DNA of 64,000 nt from Kocuria rhizophila DC2201 (GCF_000010285.1 NC_010617.1:992001-1056000), one strand, 5' to 3'. Positions 1 to 8,140 are shown, numbered from the stretch's first letter. Notes: a model not told the origin generated them from the sequence alone. Program-made: numbers and translations.

Positions 1-627
1 GCCGAGGTGGTGGGCGAGGTCCTGGAGAGTCTCCGGAAGACCTTCCCCCACGTGGTGTGCGTGGACGACGGCTCCCGGGACGACTCCGCTCAGATCTGCC
101 GGGACGCCGGGGCTGTGGTGGTCCAGCACCCGATCAACCTGGGGCAGGGTGCCGCGCTGCAGACGGGCTTCGAGTACGCCCTGCAGGATCCGGAGATGGA
201 CTGCGTGGTCACGTTCGACTCGGACGGCCAGCACCGCGTGGTCGATGCGTACGACATGGTCCAGCGCATCCGCAGCGGGGAGGCCGAGGTGGTGCTCGGC
301 TCGCGCTTCCTCGACGACCGCACCCAGGTGTCCACGCTCAAGCGCCTCGTGCTGCGCACGGCCGCGTTCGTGTCCAAGTTCACGAGCGGCATGGACCTCT
401 CGGACGCCCACAACGGGCTGCGCGCGATCGACCGGGCCACCGTGGCCGAACTGCACCTCAAGCAGAACCGCATGGCCCACGCCTCGGAGATCGTCAACCG
501 CTTCGCGGAGCTGCAGCCCCGCTGGGTGGAGCATCCCGTGGAGATCATCTACACGGACTACTCGCGCGGCAAGGGCCAGTCCCTGCTCAACGGCGTGAAC
601 ATCCTGGCCGAACTTTTCGTGAAGTAG
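1..627 (+). CDS. family 2 glycosyltransferase, 5' truncated by the window edge
   Basis: The reading frame is open from the first base, so the N-terminus lies outside the window. The visible 208 residues form a GT-A fold: VDDGSRDDS near the start is the nucleotide-sugar binding loop, and FDSDGQH holds the DXD-type metal site. The family transfers sugars from UDP/GDP-sugars or makes polyprenyl-phosphate sugars (dolichol-phosphate mannosyltransferase-like). There is no C-terminal membrane segment. It ends 15 bases before a DUF2304 gene, a pairing often seen in surface polysaccharide loci, so the two are probably co-transcribed. The acceptor cannot be told from sequence. Confidence 0.9.
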   Translation, partial: AEVVGEVLESLRKTFPHVVCVDDGSRDDSAQICRDAGAVVVQHPINLGQGAALQTGFEYALQDPEMDCVVTFDSDGQHRVVDAYDMVQRIRSGEAEVVLGSRFLDDRTQVSTLKRLVLRTAAFVSKFTSGMDLSDAHNGLRAIDRATVAELHLKQNRMAHASEIVNRFAELQPRWVEHPVEIIYTDYSRGKGQSLLNGVNILAELFVK

Positions 628-642
628 CGGAGGCGCACCCCC

Positions 643-1122
643 ATGACCATCGTGGTACAGATCGTCCTGATCCTCGCCGTGGCCTACGGCGCCCTCACGC
701 TCGTTCGTGGCGGGGCCAACGCCAAGCACCAGGCCATCCGCCGGCTGGCCGCCGTGGCGTTCTTCCTGTTCGCGGCCGTGTCCATCCTGGTGCCGGACCT
801 CGTCACGCAGGTGGCCCGCGCACTGGGCATCGGCCGCGGCACCGACCTGGTGCTCTACGCGCTCGTGGTGCTGTTCATGGTCACCCAGTACACCTCGGCC
901 CAGCGCCGCCGCGTGGAGGAGACCAATGTGACGCGCCTGGCCCGTCACATCGCCATCGCGGAGGCGGAGAAGCCGTGGGAGCACGACGCCGCCCACGCCC
1001 AGCGGCCCTCGGTGCTCACCTTCGCCGCGGCGTCGCCCATCGCGCGTCCCGCCGACGTCCCGCAAGAGGGCCCCGCCGACTCGACGGGCGACGCCGCACG
1101 GGGCGGCTCCACGGCCATCTGA
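643..1122 (+). CDS. DUF2304 family membrane protein
   Basis: A 159-residue protein with three predicted membrane segments (about residues 3-20, 36-53 and 68-85) and a hydrophilic tail rich in Ala and Pro. The TQYTSAQRRRVEETN stretch after the last membrane helix, followed by a helix with many charges, is typical of DUF2304. Family members sit next to family 2 glycosyltransferases and are thought to help place or regulate them at the membrane, but no activity is established. A GGAGGCG ribosome site precedes the ATG. It is the second gene of the pair with the upstream glycosyltransferase. Confidence 0.85.
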   Translation: MTIVVQIVLILAVAYGALTLVRGGANAKHQAIRRLAAVAFFLFAAVSILVPDLVTQVARALGIGRGTDLVLYALVVLFMVTQYTSAQRRRVEETNVTRLARHIAIAEAEKPWEHDAAHAQRPSVLTFAAASPIARPADVPQEGPADSTGDAARGGSTAI

Positions 1123-1331
1123 CCTCGCGGGCACCACGGTGACCCGTATCACTTTTCATGAGGATGCATTCTGCGTCCGAGCATGACGTGGCGCACCCCG
1201 TTCATCGGCGCAGGTCAGGGCGGTTATCCACAGATCAGCGCCGCGGTCGTGTCCACGGCCCCCGATTTCCCCTAGCGTTCCCCCAGAGATGACCAGCCAG
1301 TAACGGGTTCGGGGGAACCCCAGGGGGAGCC

Positions 1332-1622
1332 ATGGCCACGGGTGTTGCCGAGGACGCAATCGGACTGATCGAGGCGGACGTGCGCGAGCAGATCCGCCGC
1401 GCGGGGCTCGATCCGCTGCACGAGGTGGAGCCCACCCGCCAGATCGTGGCCTCGGTGGTCTCCGATTACGACGTCCGCTCGGCGCGTGCCGGGCTGCCCC
1501 GGCTCCAGGATCTCGAGGCCGCACGGAAGACCGTGCTGGACCTCGTGGCCGGCTACGGGCCCCTGCAGCCCTATCTGGACGACCCCGAGGTCGAGGAGAT
1601 CTGGATCAACGGGCCTGCGTAA
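1332..1622 (+). pseudogene. tadA: TadA/CpaF pilus ATPase, N-terminal fragment (interrupted by the element)
   Basis: The first 96 codons encode the N-terminal domain of a TadA/CpaF secretion ATPase, ending in the family motif EEIWINGPA. At that point the sequence changes character and a TAA follows at once. The missing part, starting EIYVARGGESELT in the same frame, resumes at 15315. The codons for Pro-Ala are present on both sides (1614-1619 and 15309-15314), as expected for site-specific integration. The fragment lacks Walker A and B and cannot work as an ATPase. A GGGGGA ribosome site lies before the ATG. Excision of the element would restore an ATPase of about 480 residues, the first gene of the pilus operon. 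Confidence 0.93.
1614..1619. other. attL core, left junction of the integrated element
   Basis: The host codons CCT GCG (Pro-Ala) of tadA stand here, and the right junction carries CCC GCC in the same frame. Only CC and GC are common to both, so the crossover dinucleotide is CC (1614-1615) or GC (1617-1618). A two-base overlap is what large serine integrases leave. Everything to the right up to about 15311 belongs to the element. Confidence 0.8.
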
Positions 1623-1690
1623 AACGCGTTTAGGTTTCTTGGTGTCAGGAGGTCACACCGACCTCACCGGACCCAAGAAGGGCGAGCACC

Positions 1691-2377
1691 ATGAGCAACC
1701 GCACCGAATCCAAGATCCCCACCCCCGCCGAGATCAAAGCCTGGCCCAAGTTCAAAACCTGGACCCTCGGCACCACCCCCGGGCCCACCAGCCACCTGCA
1801 CCAAACCAAGACCGGCGACTACATGTGGATTTACGGGGGGATGCTCTATGACTCCACAAGTCACACCATCTCGGCCTACTCCATGAAGGACGCCACGGAC
1901 CGCGAGCGAACTGCCGTGAGCCGTGCCCTCGAGGCGCGCCGCCGCCAATGGTTCCAGGGTGACGGAGAAACCACCCGCGACAAGATCCTCAGCGACGAGA
2001 ACTGGCAGCCCGTGAACGGCCGGGAAGGGGTCTACGTGGTCGCCCTCGCCCGTGCGTGCCCCTTCGGCGGACCAGACACGGGAATGGAACCCGGCGCCGC
2101 CAGTGAGATCGGCGAAGACGACGGCCACTTCGGGACGATGCTGGACACCGACGTGGACGGCCTGGACGGCGAGCGCAAGGAATCCGAGTTCATCCTTACC
2201 CGGGTGTGGTCCCCGGAACACGGGGTGCAGCTCGCGGTGAGGATCGAGGACCGAAAAGTGGACGGCCCCGGGCACCCAGTGAACAACCTGGTGGCGTTCC
2301 ACAAGCGCCTCGGGGAAGAGATCGACCGTCTGCTCGAGGACCACCCGGACCAGGCCAGCTACTGGTCCGGTGAGTAG
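1691..2377 (+). CDS. element protein of unknown function, 228 aa
   Basis: I do not recognise this protein. It is soluble and acidic, with no signal peptide or membrane segment. The first part is rich in Trp and Tyr (KAWPKFKTWTLG, YMWIYGG), and the middle contains an acidic stretch (IGEDDGHFGTMLDTDVDGLDG). A strong AAGAAGGG ribosome site precedes the ATG. It is the only plus-strand gene of the element, next to attL and facing away from the integrase module. That is a common place for cargo such as defence or lysogenic-conversion genes. The role is unknown. Confidence 0.75.
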   Translation: MSNRTESKIPTPAEIKAWPKFKTWTLGTTPGPTSHLHQTKTGDYMWIYGGMLYDSTSHTISAYSMKDATDRERTAVSRALEARRRQWFQGDGETTRDKILSDENWQPVNGREGVYVVALARACPFGGPDTGMEPGAASEIGEDDGHFGTMLDTDVDGLDGERKESEFILTRVWSPEHGVQLAVRIEDRKVDGPGHPVNNLVAFHKRLGEEIDRLLEDHPDQASYWSGE

Positions 2378-2408
2378 CCAAGTAACAGGGGACACCAGGG
2401 GATAAGAG

Positions 2409-2439
2409 AGCGGCCCTCAGCATCACGCAGGGGGCCGCT
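2409..2439. terminator. bidirectional hairpin between convergent element genes
   Basis: An 8 bp stem (AGCGGCCC with GGGCCGCT) is followed on the plus strand by TTCTTC. It separates the plus-strand gene ending at 2377 from the minus-strand lipoprotein gene ending at 2462. Confidence 0.6.
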
Positions 2440-2461
2440 TCTTCATGCCAGGGAGACGGGG

Positions 2462-3082
2462 CTACGGGGTGCCGCCGTTCTGTTCCGCCATGTACTCCGA
2501 CTGGATCTCGCCACTGGTCTTGCATCGTCCCAGAGAGGGCTCGAAGCATTCCGAGCCCACCTGGTATTCGAACCCGGGCTCCACGTACCCCTTGTAGTCG
2601 TAGAACTCCTTGGAGGGGCCCACATAGCCGTTCTCGTCGGCCTCGGGACGCTGGTAACCATTGGGCTCGGCGGCTTCCGCAGAGTCTTCCTGGGAGGCGC
2701 AGTAGTCCTGCACCTCGGCCATTGCCTCGTCCGTCAAAGGCCCAGCCGGGAAGTAATCCGACGCGCACTTGCCTCCACTGGCGAGAAACTCATTCAAACT
2801 CGTCGTTTGCCCATCCTGGTCCGCCGGGGGGCCGCCGATCGCGCTGCCTGACCCTTCGGACCCTCCCGTCGGTTCATCGCTCGGCGCCGCCTCTGAGGGC
2901 TCCCCGCTCTCAGAGGCGCTCGCGGGCGCAGTGGCAGTGGGCGTGGCGCTCGCCGTGTCAGTCGGGGAAGCGCTCGGACTGCTGGACGCGCTACTGGGCG
3001 ATTCGGCAGGGGCGGTCTCGTTTGAGCCGCACCCGCTCAAAGCGAGCGTTAGGAGGGCTAGAGGGACGATGTAACGACGCAT
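2462..3082 (-). CDS. element lipoprotein A, 206 aa
   Basis: The start MRRYIVPLALLTLALSGC is a classic lipoprotein signal with lipobox LSGC. About 70 residues of Ser/Ala/Pro/Glu-rich linker follow, then a globular tail with four Cys (CASDYF, DYCAS, SECFE, GRCKT) that could form two disulfides. The protein should be tethered to the outer face of the membrane. AGGAGA precedes the ATG. Its signal resembles that of the next gene upstream (MRRYTIPL), which suggests duplication. It lies downstream of the tape-measure gene with the two other exported proteins. Superinfection exclusion is a possible role, by analogy with phage lipoproteins, but is inference. Confidence 0.8.
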   Translation of the reverse strand: MRRYIVPLALLTLALSGCGSNETAPAESPSSASSSPSASPTDTASATPTATAPASASESGEPSEAAPSDEPTGGSEGSGSAIGGPPADQDGQTTSLNEFLASGGKCASDYFPAGPLTDEAMAEVQDYCASQEDSAEAAEPNGYQRPEADENGYVGPSKEFYDYKGYVEPGFEYQVGSECFEPSLGRCKTSGEIQSEYMAEQNGGTP

Positions 3083-3144
3083 GGATTGGTCTCCTGGTGG
3101 GGATCGGCTGGGATGCGGGGGACGATGCCAGGGATGCAGGTACT

Positions 3145-3696
3145 TCAGCAGCCGGCACACTGAGGATGCGGAGTCACCTGCCCCATCGCTGCAGTGCCCC
3201 CGTCTGAGGTGCGGACCGCCACGAGGTCGAGTGCCGCGATGTTCGGATCATCCGTGTGCTGACGGAGGGCCTCTGCGACCTCCTTGACCATGGGGCCCGC
3301 ATAGTTGGTGGTGGCATTGGCCCCCATTGGCAGCTTGAAGTCAATGATCACATCGTCGTCCTCAACACCGATCTTCGTGATCGGCGTGTTCGGGTTGTAC
3401 AGATGCGGCAGATCGGCCCGCAGGTACTCGTCCACGGAGGCTGAGGGCCCCCTGTGGTTAGGATCCCACGCGGGAACCTGGGTTGCCGCAGGCTCCTCGG
3501 CCGCCTGGGTGGCGTCCGCGGCCGGAGCCTCCCCTTGGGCGTCCTGCTCGGACATCGTTTCCCCGGTGTGGACGTAGCTTTCACTCGGGGTCGCAGTGAC
3601 CATGACCGTAGGGGCGGCCTCGGGAGTGAAGGCGGCGCACCCGGTCAGGACGAAGGATGCGGCGACGACGGTGAGGGGGATGGTGTAACGGCGCAT
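3145..3696 (-). CDS. element lipoprotein B, 183 aa
   Basis: The signal MRRYTIPLTVVAASFVLTGC has lipobox LTGC. After a Glu/Ala-rich linker to about residue 75 comes a small domain (about 85-183) containing VDEYLRADLPHLYNP and VEDDDVIIDFKLP, ending in PQCAGC. I recognise no family for the domain. AGGAG lies at good spacing before the ATG. Its signal is similar to that of lipoprotein A, while the mature parts differ. Both are probably anchored outside the cell membrane of the lysogen. Confidence 0.8.
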   Translation of the reverse strand: MRRYTIPLTVVAASFVLTGCAAFTPEAAPTVMVTATPSESYVHTGETMSEQDAQGEAPAADATQAAEEPAATQVPAWDPNHRGPSASVDEYLRADLPHLYNPNTPITKIGVEDDDVIIDFKLPMGANATTNYAGPMVKEVAEALRQHTDDPNIAALDLVAVRTSDGGTAAMGQVTPHPQCAGC

Positions 3697-3756
3697 GGGG
3701 GTGCTCCTAGGTTCGGTTCAGTCGAGTTTTGGCATGGTCTCTGGGACCGCGGGGGA

Positions 3757-4185
3757 TTACCCGCCGTACCCCTGGTCCAGCTTCCGCTTGGAATAGAAGT
3801 GCTCGACACCGTGCCGGTCCACGATGACTACACCCGTGGCCGGGTTGTTGTCGGTCCAATCCGGGTCCGCGAGAGTGTGCGCGTACCGCCACCCGTCCTG
3901 ACTGTCGGAGTCCTCAAGCCCGGTCTCCACGGTGATCTCGCCGGGCGCCGTAGCTGTCATGGACTTCATGCCGCACACCCAGGAGAGCGACGTCTCCGCA
4001 CACGCGTTCTCCCACGAGGTCGCGCCCGCGTTGCTGGCAAGGGACTGCTGGTAGCCGGCCAGCCATTCCTTGCCCTTCTGCTCGTTCATATCGTTCTGGA
4101 TCATCGTCCAGGTCATGATGACGGCGACGGCCACGAGGGCCCAGAGGCTGGCGATGAGGGCGTTACGGCGCGTGATGTGGCGCAT
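3757..4185 (-). CDS. element membrane-anchored exported protein, 142 aa
   Basis: It starts MRHITRRNALIASLWALVAV, a basic segment followed by one hydrophobic helix (about 9-28) with no lipobox, so an uncleaved anchor is likely. The outside part has two Cys (ENACAE, WVCGMK) and ends in DRHGVEHFYSKRKLDQGYGG. It has an AAGGA ribosome site. It is first of the three exported-protein genes below the tape-measure gene, from which it is separated by a terminator-like hairpin. No family was recognised. Confidence 0.75.
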   Translation of the reverse strand: MRHITRRNALIASLWALVAVAVIMTWTMIQNDMNEQKGKEWLAGYQQSLASNAGATSWENACAETSLSWVCGMKSMTATAPGEITVETGLEDSDSQDGWRYAHTLADPDWTDNNPATGVVIVDRHGVEHFYSKRKLDQGYGG

Positions 4186-4224
4186 GGGGGGGTCCTTAGC
4201 AATGGGGGGTTGCTTCCGCTAAGT

Positions 4225-4263
4225 ATTCCCGCCCCAGAGCCTGATACAGGTTGGGGCGGGAAT
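4225..4263. terminator. hairpin between tape-measure gene and exported-protein genes
   Basis: A perfect 12 bp stem (ATTCCCGCCCCA with TGGGGCGGGAAT) around a 15-base loop. It lies 13 bases past the tape-measure stop codon on the minus strand. There is no T run after it, so it could be an attenuator or a processing site rather than a full terminator. Confidence 0.55.
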
Positions 4264-4275
4264 GTTACCTGGGGG

Positions 4276-6804
4276 TCAGTGCGCGCCCCGCAGCTCACGG
4301 GTACCGTGCCGGTTTGCCGCCCGGCGCTCCCGCTGAGCCAAGAACCGCTCCAGTTCGGCCTTGATGACCGCCGCGTCCTGGGCCGTGTTCGCGGACACCT
4401 GCACGTGCATGCTCTGGTCGATCACATCCCCGTGCCGGACGTTGGACGCACTGCGAGCGCCGGGCACCTCCCCGGTGCGGTGGATCTGGCGGAGGGCTGG
4501 GAGCATCCCCGGGCGGGAGGTTACGGCTTCGGGCATCACGTACTCGTTGCGGTGCACCAGGCCCGCCACTGCACTACCCGCACCCATGCCGGTGAACCCG
4601 CCCTTGCGGTACCCGGACGTGTTGCCCATGTACTGCAGCAGAGTGTTGTCGTCGGCCTTCACCGGTGGGGTGAGGTTCGACAACCGGTCCGTGACCGCGG
4701 CCTTGTAGTTAGGGAACGCGGCGAGTGTGTCGCTGTCGGACACCCCGGCCCGGTGAGCGTCCCCGAGGATGGAGTTCCAGCGTTGCCCCGCGCCAGGGGT
4801 GCCCACCAGGCTGGCGAGCGCATTGTCCTGTTCGGTGAGACTGTCGAACGCTTTGTCCCACCCGTCCTTGTACTCGGGGATCGCGCCGAAGGACCCGTAG
4901 TGGAGGATTTTGCCGGCCCCGTGGCCCAGCCAACCGGTGGCCTTGTCACCCCACCCCATGTTCTGCTTCTTGTTGATGACGTCGCCGATACCGTTGACCC
5001 CGGACATAGTGCCACCCAGGATGGACCCGTTCTTGTTGGCCCAGTCCTTGCCCTTCATCTCGGCGTTCACATCACCGCCGGTGGCGATGCTGTTCTCCGC
5101 ACCCGAGGGGTTCAGGTCCGCGTTCAGCTTGTTCAGGCCCTCCATGCCAGCCCCCGCGGCGGCGAGACCACCCGCGGCAGCGGCGGCGAGACCGAAGTTC
5201 TTGGCGAGACCCTTCGCGGAGAACGCGCCCCGGTCCATCTTCCGGGTGGTATTGCCGAGCATGTCGGTGAGCCCGCCAAGTTGACGGGTTGAGGACTTCG
5301 CGTGCCGGCCGGTGGAGCGGAGCTCCCCACCGAAGATGCTGGTGAGGGCTGTGGCCCCACGGCTGCCCAGGAGCGCCTCGACCACACCGCCCACACCACG
5401 GCGCCCGGCGAAGAACCCGAGCAGCGCTGTGGCCGTCTTCACGGACCGGTAGGCGGTGAACGCCGCCCCGCCTGCGGCGATCAAGGGGATCAGCACGGGC
5501 AGGGTGGGTTTGAGGACCTTCAGCAGGATCCCACCGAACTCGCCGAGCACGGACAGTGCGGGCTTCATACTGTTCACCGACTCCTTGGCGACCTGCAAGA
5601 AGTCGGTGAGGTCATCGGTCATGGGGGAGAGGAACGCTTCCCCGGCCTGGGACAGGCTGGACGTGAAGTTCGTGAACGACCCCTTCAACGTCCCAGCAGC
5701 CTTCTCCGCGCCGCCCTCCGAGTTAGCGGCGAGCGCTGAGAACACGTCGTCCGCAGACACCTGGCCCTTGGACACGAGGTCCTGGACCTGGGACTTGTCC
5801 ACGCCCTTCTGCTTCGCGATCCAATCCATCATGGGGATGTTGCGGTCCATGAGCTGCATCATGTCGTCGCCCTGGGCTTTGCCCTTGGCTTGAATCTGCT
5901 TCAACGGCAGCGCCATCTCTTCGAGGGACATGCCGTAGGTCGCGGACGTGTCGATAGCGCCCTGCAGCGCGTCATGGACCTTGGACTGGTCCATGCCGGA
6001 TGAGATCAGCCCGGACCCGAGAGCGGCAATAGAACCGGTGGAGAACGGGGTGTCCTGGGCGAGGCCCTTGAACTGGCCCATCATGTTCCCGCGGTCCTTG
6101 TCGGACATGCCCATGGTCTCCATGACCACGTCGGCCTGCTGCACGTCAGCGATGCGTTTCGCGCCCCCGGCGAGCGCCATGCCGCCCACGAGCGCGCCGC
6201 CCATCTTCGCTTTGGACCCCATGCTGCTGAGCGTGTTCTCGACTTCGGAGACAGACCCGGCGGTGCGGCGCACGATGGAGTCCATCGCGGAGTTCCAGTC
6301 CTTCGCCATGCCTTGGGCGCGCACGAGCCCGGTGGCCCGGTGCATCCGGCGGGAGGAGCGTTCCACGCTGGTCGCGGTCCGCCCCCATGCGCCGCTGAGG
6401 AATCCCAGGTCAGCGGCCCCACGGGTCGCCATGGACTGCAGGGCGCTCGCGGTCCGGTTCGCTGAGGACCGTGTGGCGCCCAGTTCACGGTTGGCGCGCC
6501 GCCCGTGTGCCTGGATCGCCTGGGCGGTTGCCTGCGCGGCCTTGGACTGGGCGCGTGCACCGCGTTCGGTGGCCCGGGTGGTGTCCTGGGTGGCGCGGGT
6601 CCTGCGGCGCTCGCTGCCTGCGACCGTGGCGGCGGTGTCCCGTGCGGTCTTGGCGCGGCGCCGTTCGGACTGCTCCACCCGTTTGTTCGCGCCGTCGGTG
6701 GTCTTGGCCGCGTTCTCGCTGGCTTTGCCGAGGTCCTCTACAGCCTTTTTGGCTTTCGTGGAGGGGCCGGTGAGCCGGTCGATGAACTCGGCGACGAATG
6801 TCAT
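4276..6804 (-). CDS. phage tail tape-measure protein
   Basis: 842 residues from the ATG at 6804; a TTG 15 bases upstream is possible. Residues 1-165 are a charged coiled-coil region rich in Lys, Arg, Ala and Glu. Residues about 215-380 match the tape-measure N-terminal domain, with features such as DVQQADVVMETMG and AGTLKGSFTNFTSSLSQAG. Hydrophobic segments follow near 425-450 and 550-565, then a Gly-rich region. In siphophages this protein sets tail length and helps DNA entry. It is short for an actinophage tape measure but appears complete, ending in a charged helix. No tail tube, chaperone, baseplate, capsid or terminase gene flanks it, which is very unusual. Confidence 0.87.
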   Translation of the reverse strand: MTFVAEFIDRLTGPSTKAKKAVEDLGKASENAAKTTDGANKRVEQSERRRAKTARDTAATVAGSERRRTRATQDTTRATERGARAQSKAAQATAQAIQAHGRRANRELGATRSSANRTASALQSMATRGAADLGFLSGAWGRTATSVERSSRRMHRATGLVRAQGMAKDWNSAMDSIVRRTAGSVSEVENTLSSMGSKAKMGGALVGGMALAGGAKRIADVQQADVVMETMGMSDKDRGNMMGQFKGLAQDTPFSTGSIAALGSGLISSGMDQSKVHDALQGAIDTSATYGMSLEEMALPLKQIQAKGKAQGDDMMQLMDRNIPMMDWIAKQKGVDKSQVQDLVSKGQVSADDVFSALAANSEGGAEKAAGTLKGSFTNFTSSLSQAGEAFLSPMTDDLTDFLQVAKESVNSMKPALSVLGEFGGILLKVLKPTLPVLIPLIAAGGAAFTAYRSVKTATALLGFFAGRRGVGGVVEALLGSRGATALTSIFGGELRSTGRHAKSSTRQLGGLTDMLGNTTRKMDRGAFSAKGLAKNFGLAAAAAGGLAAAGAGMEGLNKLNADLNPSGAENSIATGGDVNAEMKGKDWANKNGSILGGTMSGVNGIGDVINKKQNMGWGDKATGWLGHGAGKILHYGSFGAIPEYKDGWDKAFDSLTEQDNALASLVGTPGAGQRWNSILGDAHRAGVSDSDTLAAFPNYKAAVTDRLSNLTPPVKADDNTLLQYMGNTSGYRKGGFTGMGAGSAVAGLVHRNEYVMPEAVTSRPGMLPALRQIHRTGEVPGARSASNVRHGDVIDQSMHVQVSANTAQDAAVIKAELERFLAQRERRAANRHGTRELRGAH

Positions 6805-6929
6805 CCGTGAGTTGCCCAAGCTGAGGTCCGTTCAGAGTCGTTCCGTGGTCAGAACAACCCTCCCGCGACGTGGCCGGGCAGTGGGGGACGGGGCGGCGGG
6901 TCACTTTCTAGAGCACCTCTGAATGGGCC

Positions 6930-7256
6930 CTACGAGGTGGTAACGGTTCCCCCATCGGGTGTCATTCGGGTAATCCTCCTCGGCTCAGGTGCGAACTGAC
7001 CGCATTCGACCAGAATGTCGTGGTCACTCATCACATGCTCAGGGGGAAACCAATCCTCGGGCACAGAATGGCCGTCGAAGGAACCACACTGGCCGCAGAA
7101 GTACGCGGCCTCGGCTTCTACGCGGCGCGGCGGCCGCTGAATCCTTCCCTGCGCAGACCGGACGTCATCCCGTTCAAAGTGCAGTCGCTCGAACTTCAGG
7201 ATTCGCAGATATTTGGCGGTCTGGCAATTGCGGCATGAGGGTGCATCCATACGCAT
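6930..7256 (-). CDS. small zinc-ribbon-like protein, 108 aa
   Basis: Two CxxC pairs (CRNCQ at residue 8 and CGQCG near 54) can form a four-Cys zinc site, the usual core of a zinc ribbon. Between them is a basic helix-prone stretch with FERLHFERDDVRSAQGR. It could bind nucleic acid. It lies between the tape-measure gene and the small recombinase gene on the same strand. The function is unknown. The 125 bases between it and the tape-measure start hold no gene that I can see. Confidence 0.6.
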   Translation of the reverse strand: MRMDAPSCRNCQTAKYLRILKFERLHFERDDVRSAQGRIQRPPRRVEAEAAYFCGQCGSFDGHSVPEDWFPPEHVMSDHDILVECGQFAPEPRRITRMTPDGGTVTTS

Positions 7257-7291
7257 AGGGTCTCACGGTTTTGGGCAGGTGGTGACAGGTC

Positions 7292-7924
7292 TCACCTGGT
7301 CAGCACCTGTCGCACAGTGGAGGCGTGCCAGGTGCGCCCGGTGGCGGTGGGGACGTCTTCGTCGTTCAGGGCCGCGGCGATCTTGGCGTATGAAAGGCCG
7401 GCGGCTCGCTCGCGGTGGATCCGGTCCACGGTGGGCTGGGAGAGTACGGAGGCCCGGCCCATGTGTTTGCCGGTGGTGGCTTTGATCTTGGCCATGCCGT
7501 CACGGGTGCGCTCGGCGATCTTCTTCCGCTCCATCTCCGCGAACGTGCAGGTGACCTGTGCCATGGCGGCGCCAGTGATGGTGGACGTGTCGATCCCCAG
7601 GTCCAAGCAGATCAACGCCCAGTGCTGGCGGGTGGCTGTCTCGAGCAGGCCAGCGAAGTCCGCCACGGAGCGGGAGAGTCGGTCGAGCTTGGACACGGCG
7701 AGCGCGTCAGCCTTCCCGGCTTTGAGGTCCGCGAGGGCTTGGGCGAGCACTGGGCGGTTCTTGAGTGTCTTGGCGCTCGCCGCGTTCTCGCGTCGCAGGT
7801 CGAGCTCCCAGCCCAGCCGGTGCGCTTCGGCTCGGAGGGCGGCGATCTGCACCTCAGGGCCAATATCCTGCTTGCTGGTGGAGACGCGGACGTAGCCGAT
7901 GACGTGCAGCTGGGGGGTGGTCAT
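7292..7924 (-). CDS. small serine recombinase (resolvase/invertase family)
   Basis: 210 residues. The catalytic domain starts HVIGYVRVSTSKQD, where the Ser in VRVS is the nucleophile, and contains the family motifs SKLDRLSRS and MERKKIAERT. The C-terminus (about 165-210) is a helix-turn-helix (GLSYAKIAAALN). This is the size and layout of TnpR/Pin enzymes, not of large integrases. A perfect palindrome lies just before its start codon. Because the element has its own replication genes, resolving dimers of an extrachromosomal form is a reasonable role. DNA inversion is an alternative, but I see no invertible segment. Confidence 0.9.
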   Translation of the reverse strand: MTTPQLHVIGYVRVSTSKQDIGPEVQIAALRAEAHRLGWELDLRRENAASAKTLKNRPVLAQALADLKAGKADALAVSKLDRLSRSVADFAGLLETATRQHWALICLDLGIDTSTITGAAMAQVTCTFAEMERKKIAERTRDGMAKIKATTGKHMGRASVLSQPTVDRIHRERAAGLSYAKIAAALNDEDVPTATGRTWHASTVRQVLTR

Positions 7925-7932
7925 GCCCTAAT

Positions 7933-7960
7933 CATACATAAAGGGAACCCTTTATGTATG
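7933..7960. repeat. perfect 13 bp inverted repeat before the small recombinase gene
   Basis: CATACATAAAGGG and its exact complement CCCTTTATGTATG are separated by AA. The site starts 8 bases before the recombinase start codon and includes the stop codon of the next small gene (7952-7954). It is AT-rich in a GC-rich genome. It may be a crossover site or operator for the recombinase. Confidence 0.75.
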
Positions 7961-8128
7961 GTTTGCGTGATAGCCCGTCAAGAAACCTTCCACCCCAGCG
8001 CGGGTGGCCCGGTCTACAGGGTCCGAATCGTCAGCGGGCAGCGCGTCCAACATGCCTGCGAGCGCGTCCACTGTCGTCGTGGCATCGTCCTCGGTCATCG
8101 CGTGGAATGTCTCGGTGATCGTGGCCAT
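7952..8128 (-). CDS. small element protein, 58 aa
   Basis: An open frame with start MATITETFHAMTEDD and end FLTGYHANHT. It is acidic, Ala- and Asp-rich, probably helical, and has no membrane segment. The ribosome site GAGAGGA sits well placed before the ATG. Its stop codon lies inside the palindrome that precedes the small recombinase gene. The fit with spacing and strand of the neighbours makes it a credible gene. The function is unknown. Confidence 0.6.
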   Translation of the reverse strand: MATITETFHAMTEDDATTTVDALAGMLDALPADDSDPVDRATRAGVEGFLTGYHANHT

Positions 8129-8140
8129 CTGTTGATCCTC

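Noticed and set aside
3454-5292. 612-codon plus-strand frame in the element
   Set aside because: Antisense to the tape-measure and exported-protein genes, which have clear protein motifs and ribosome sites.
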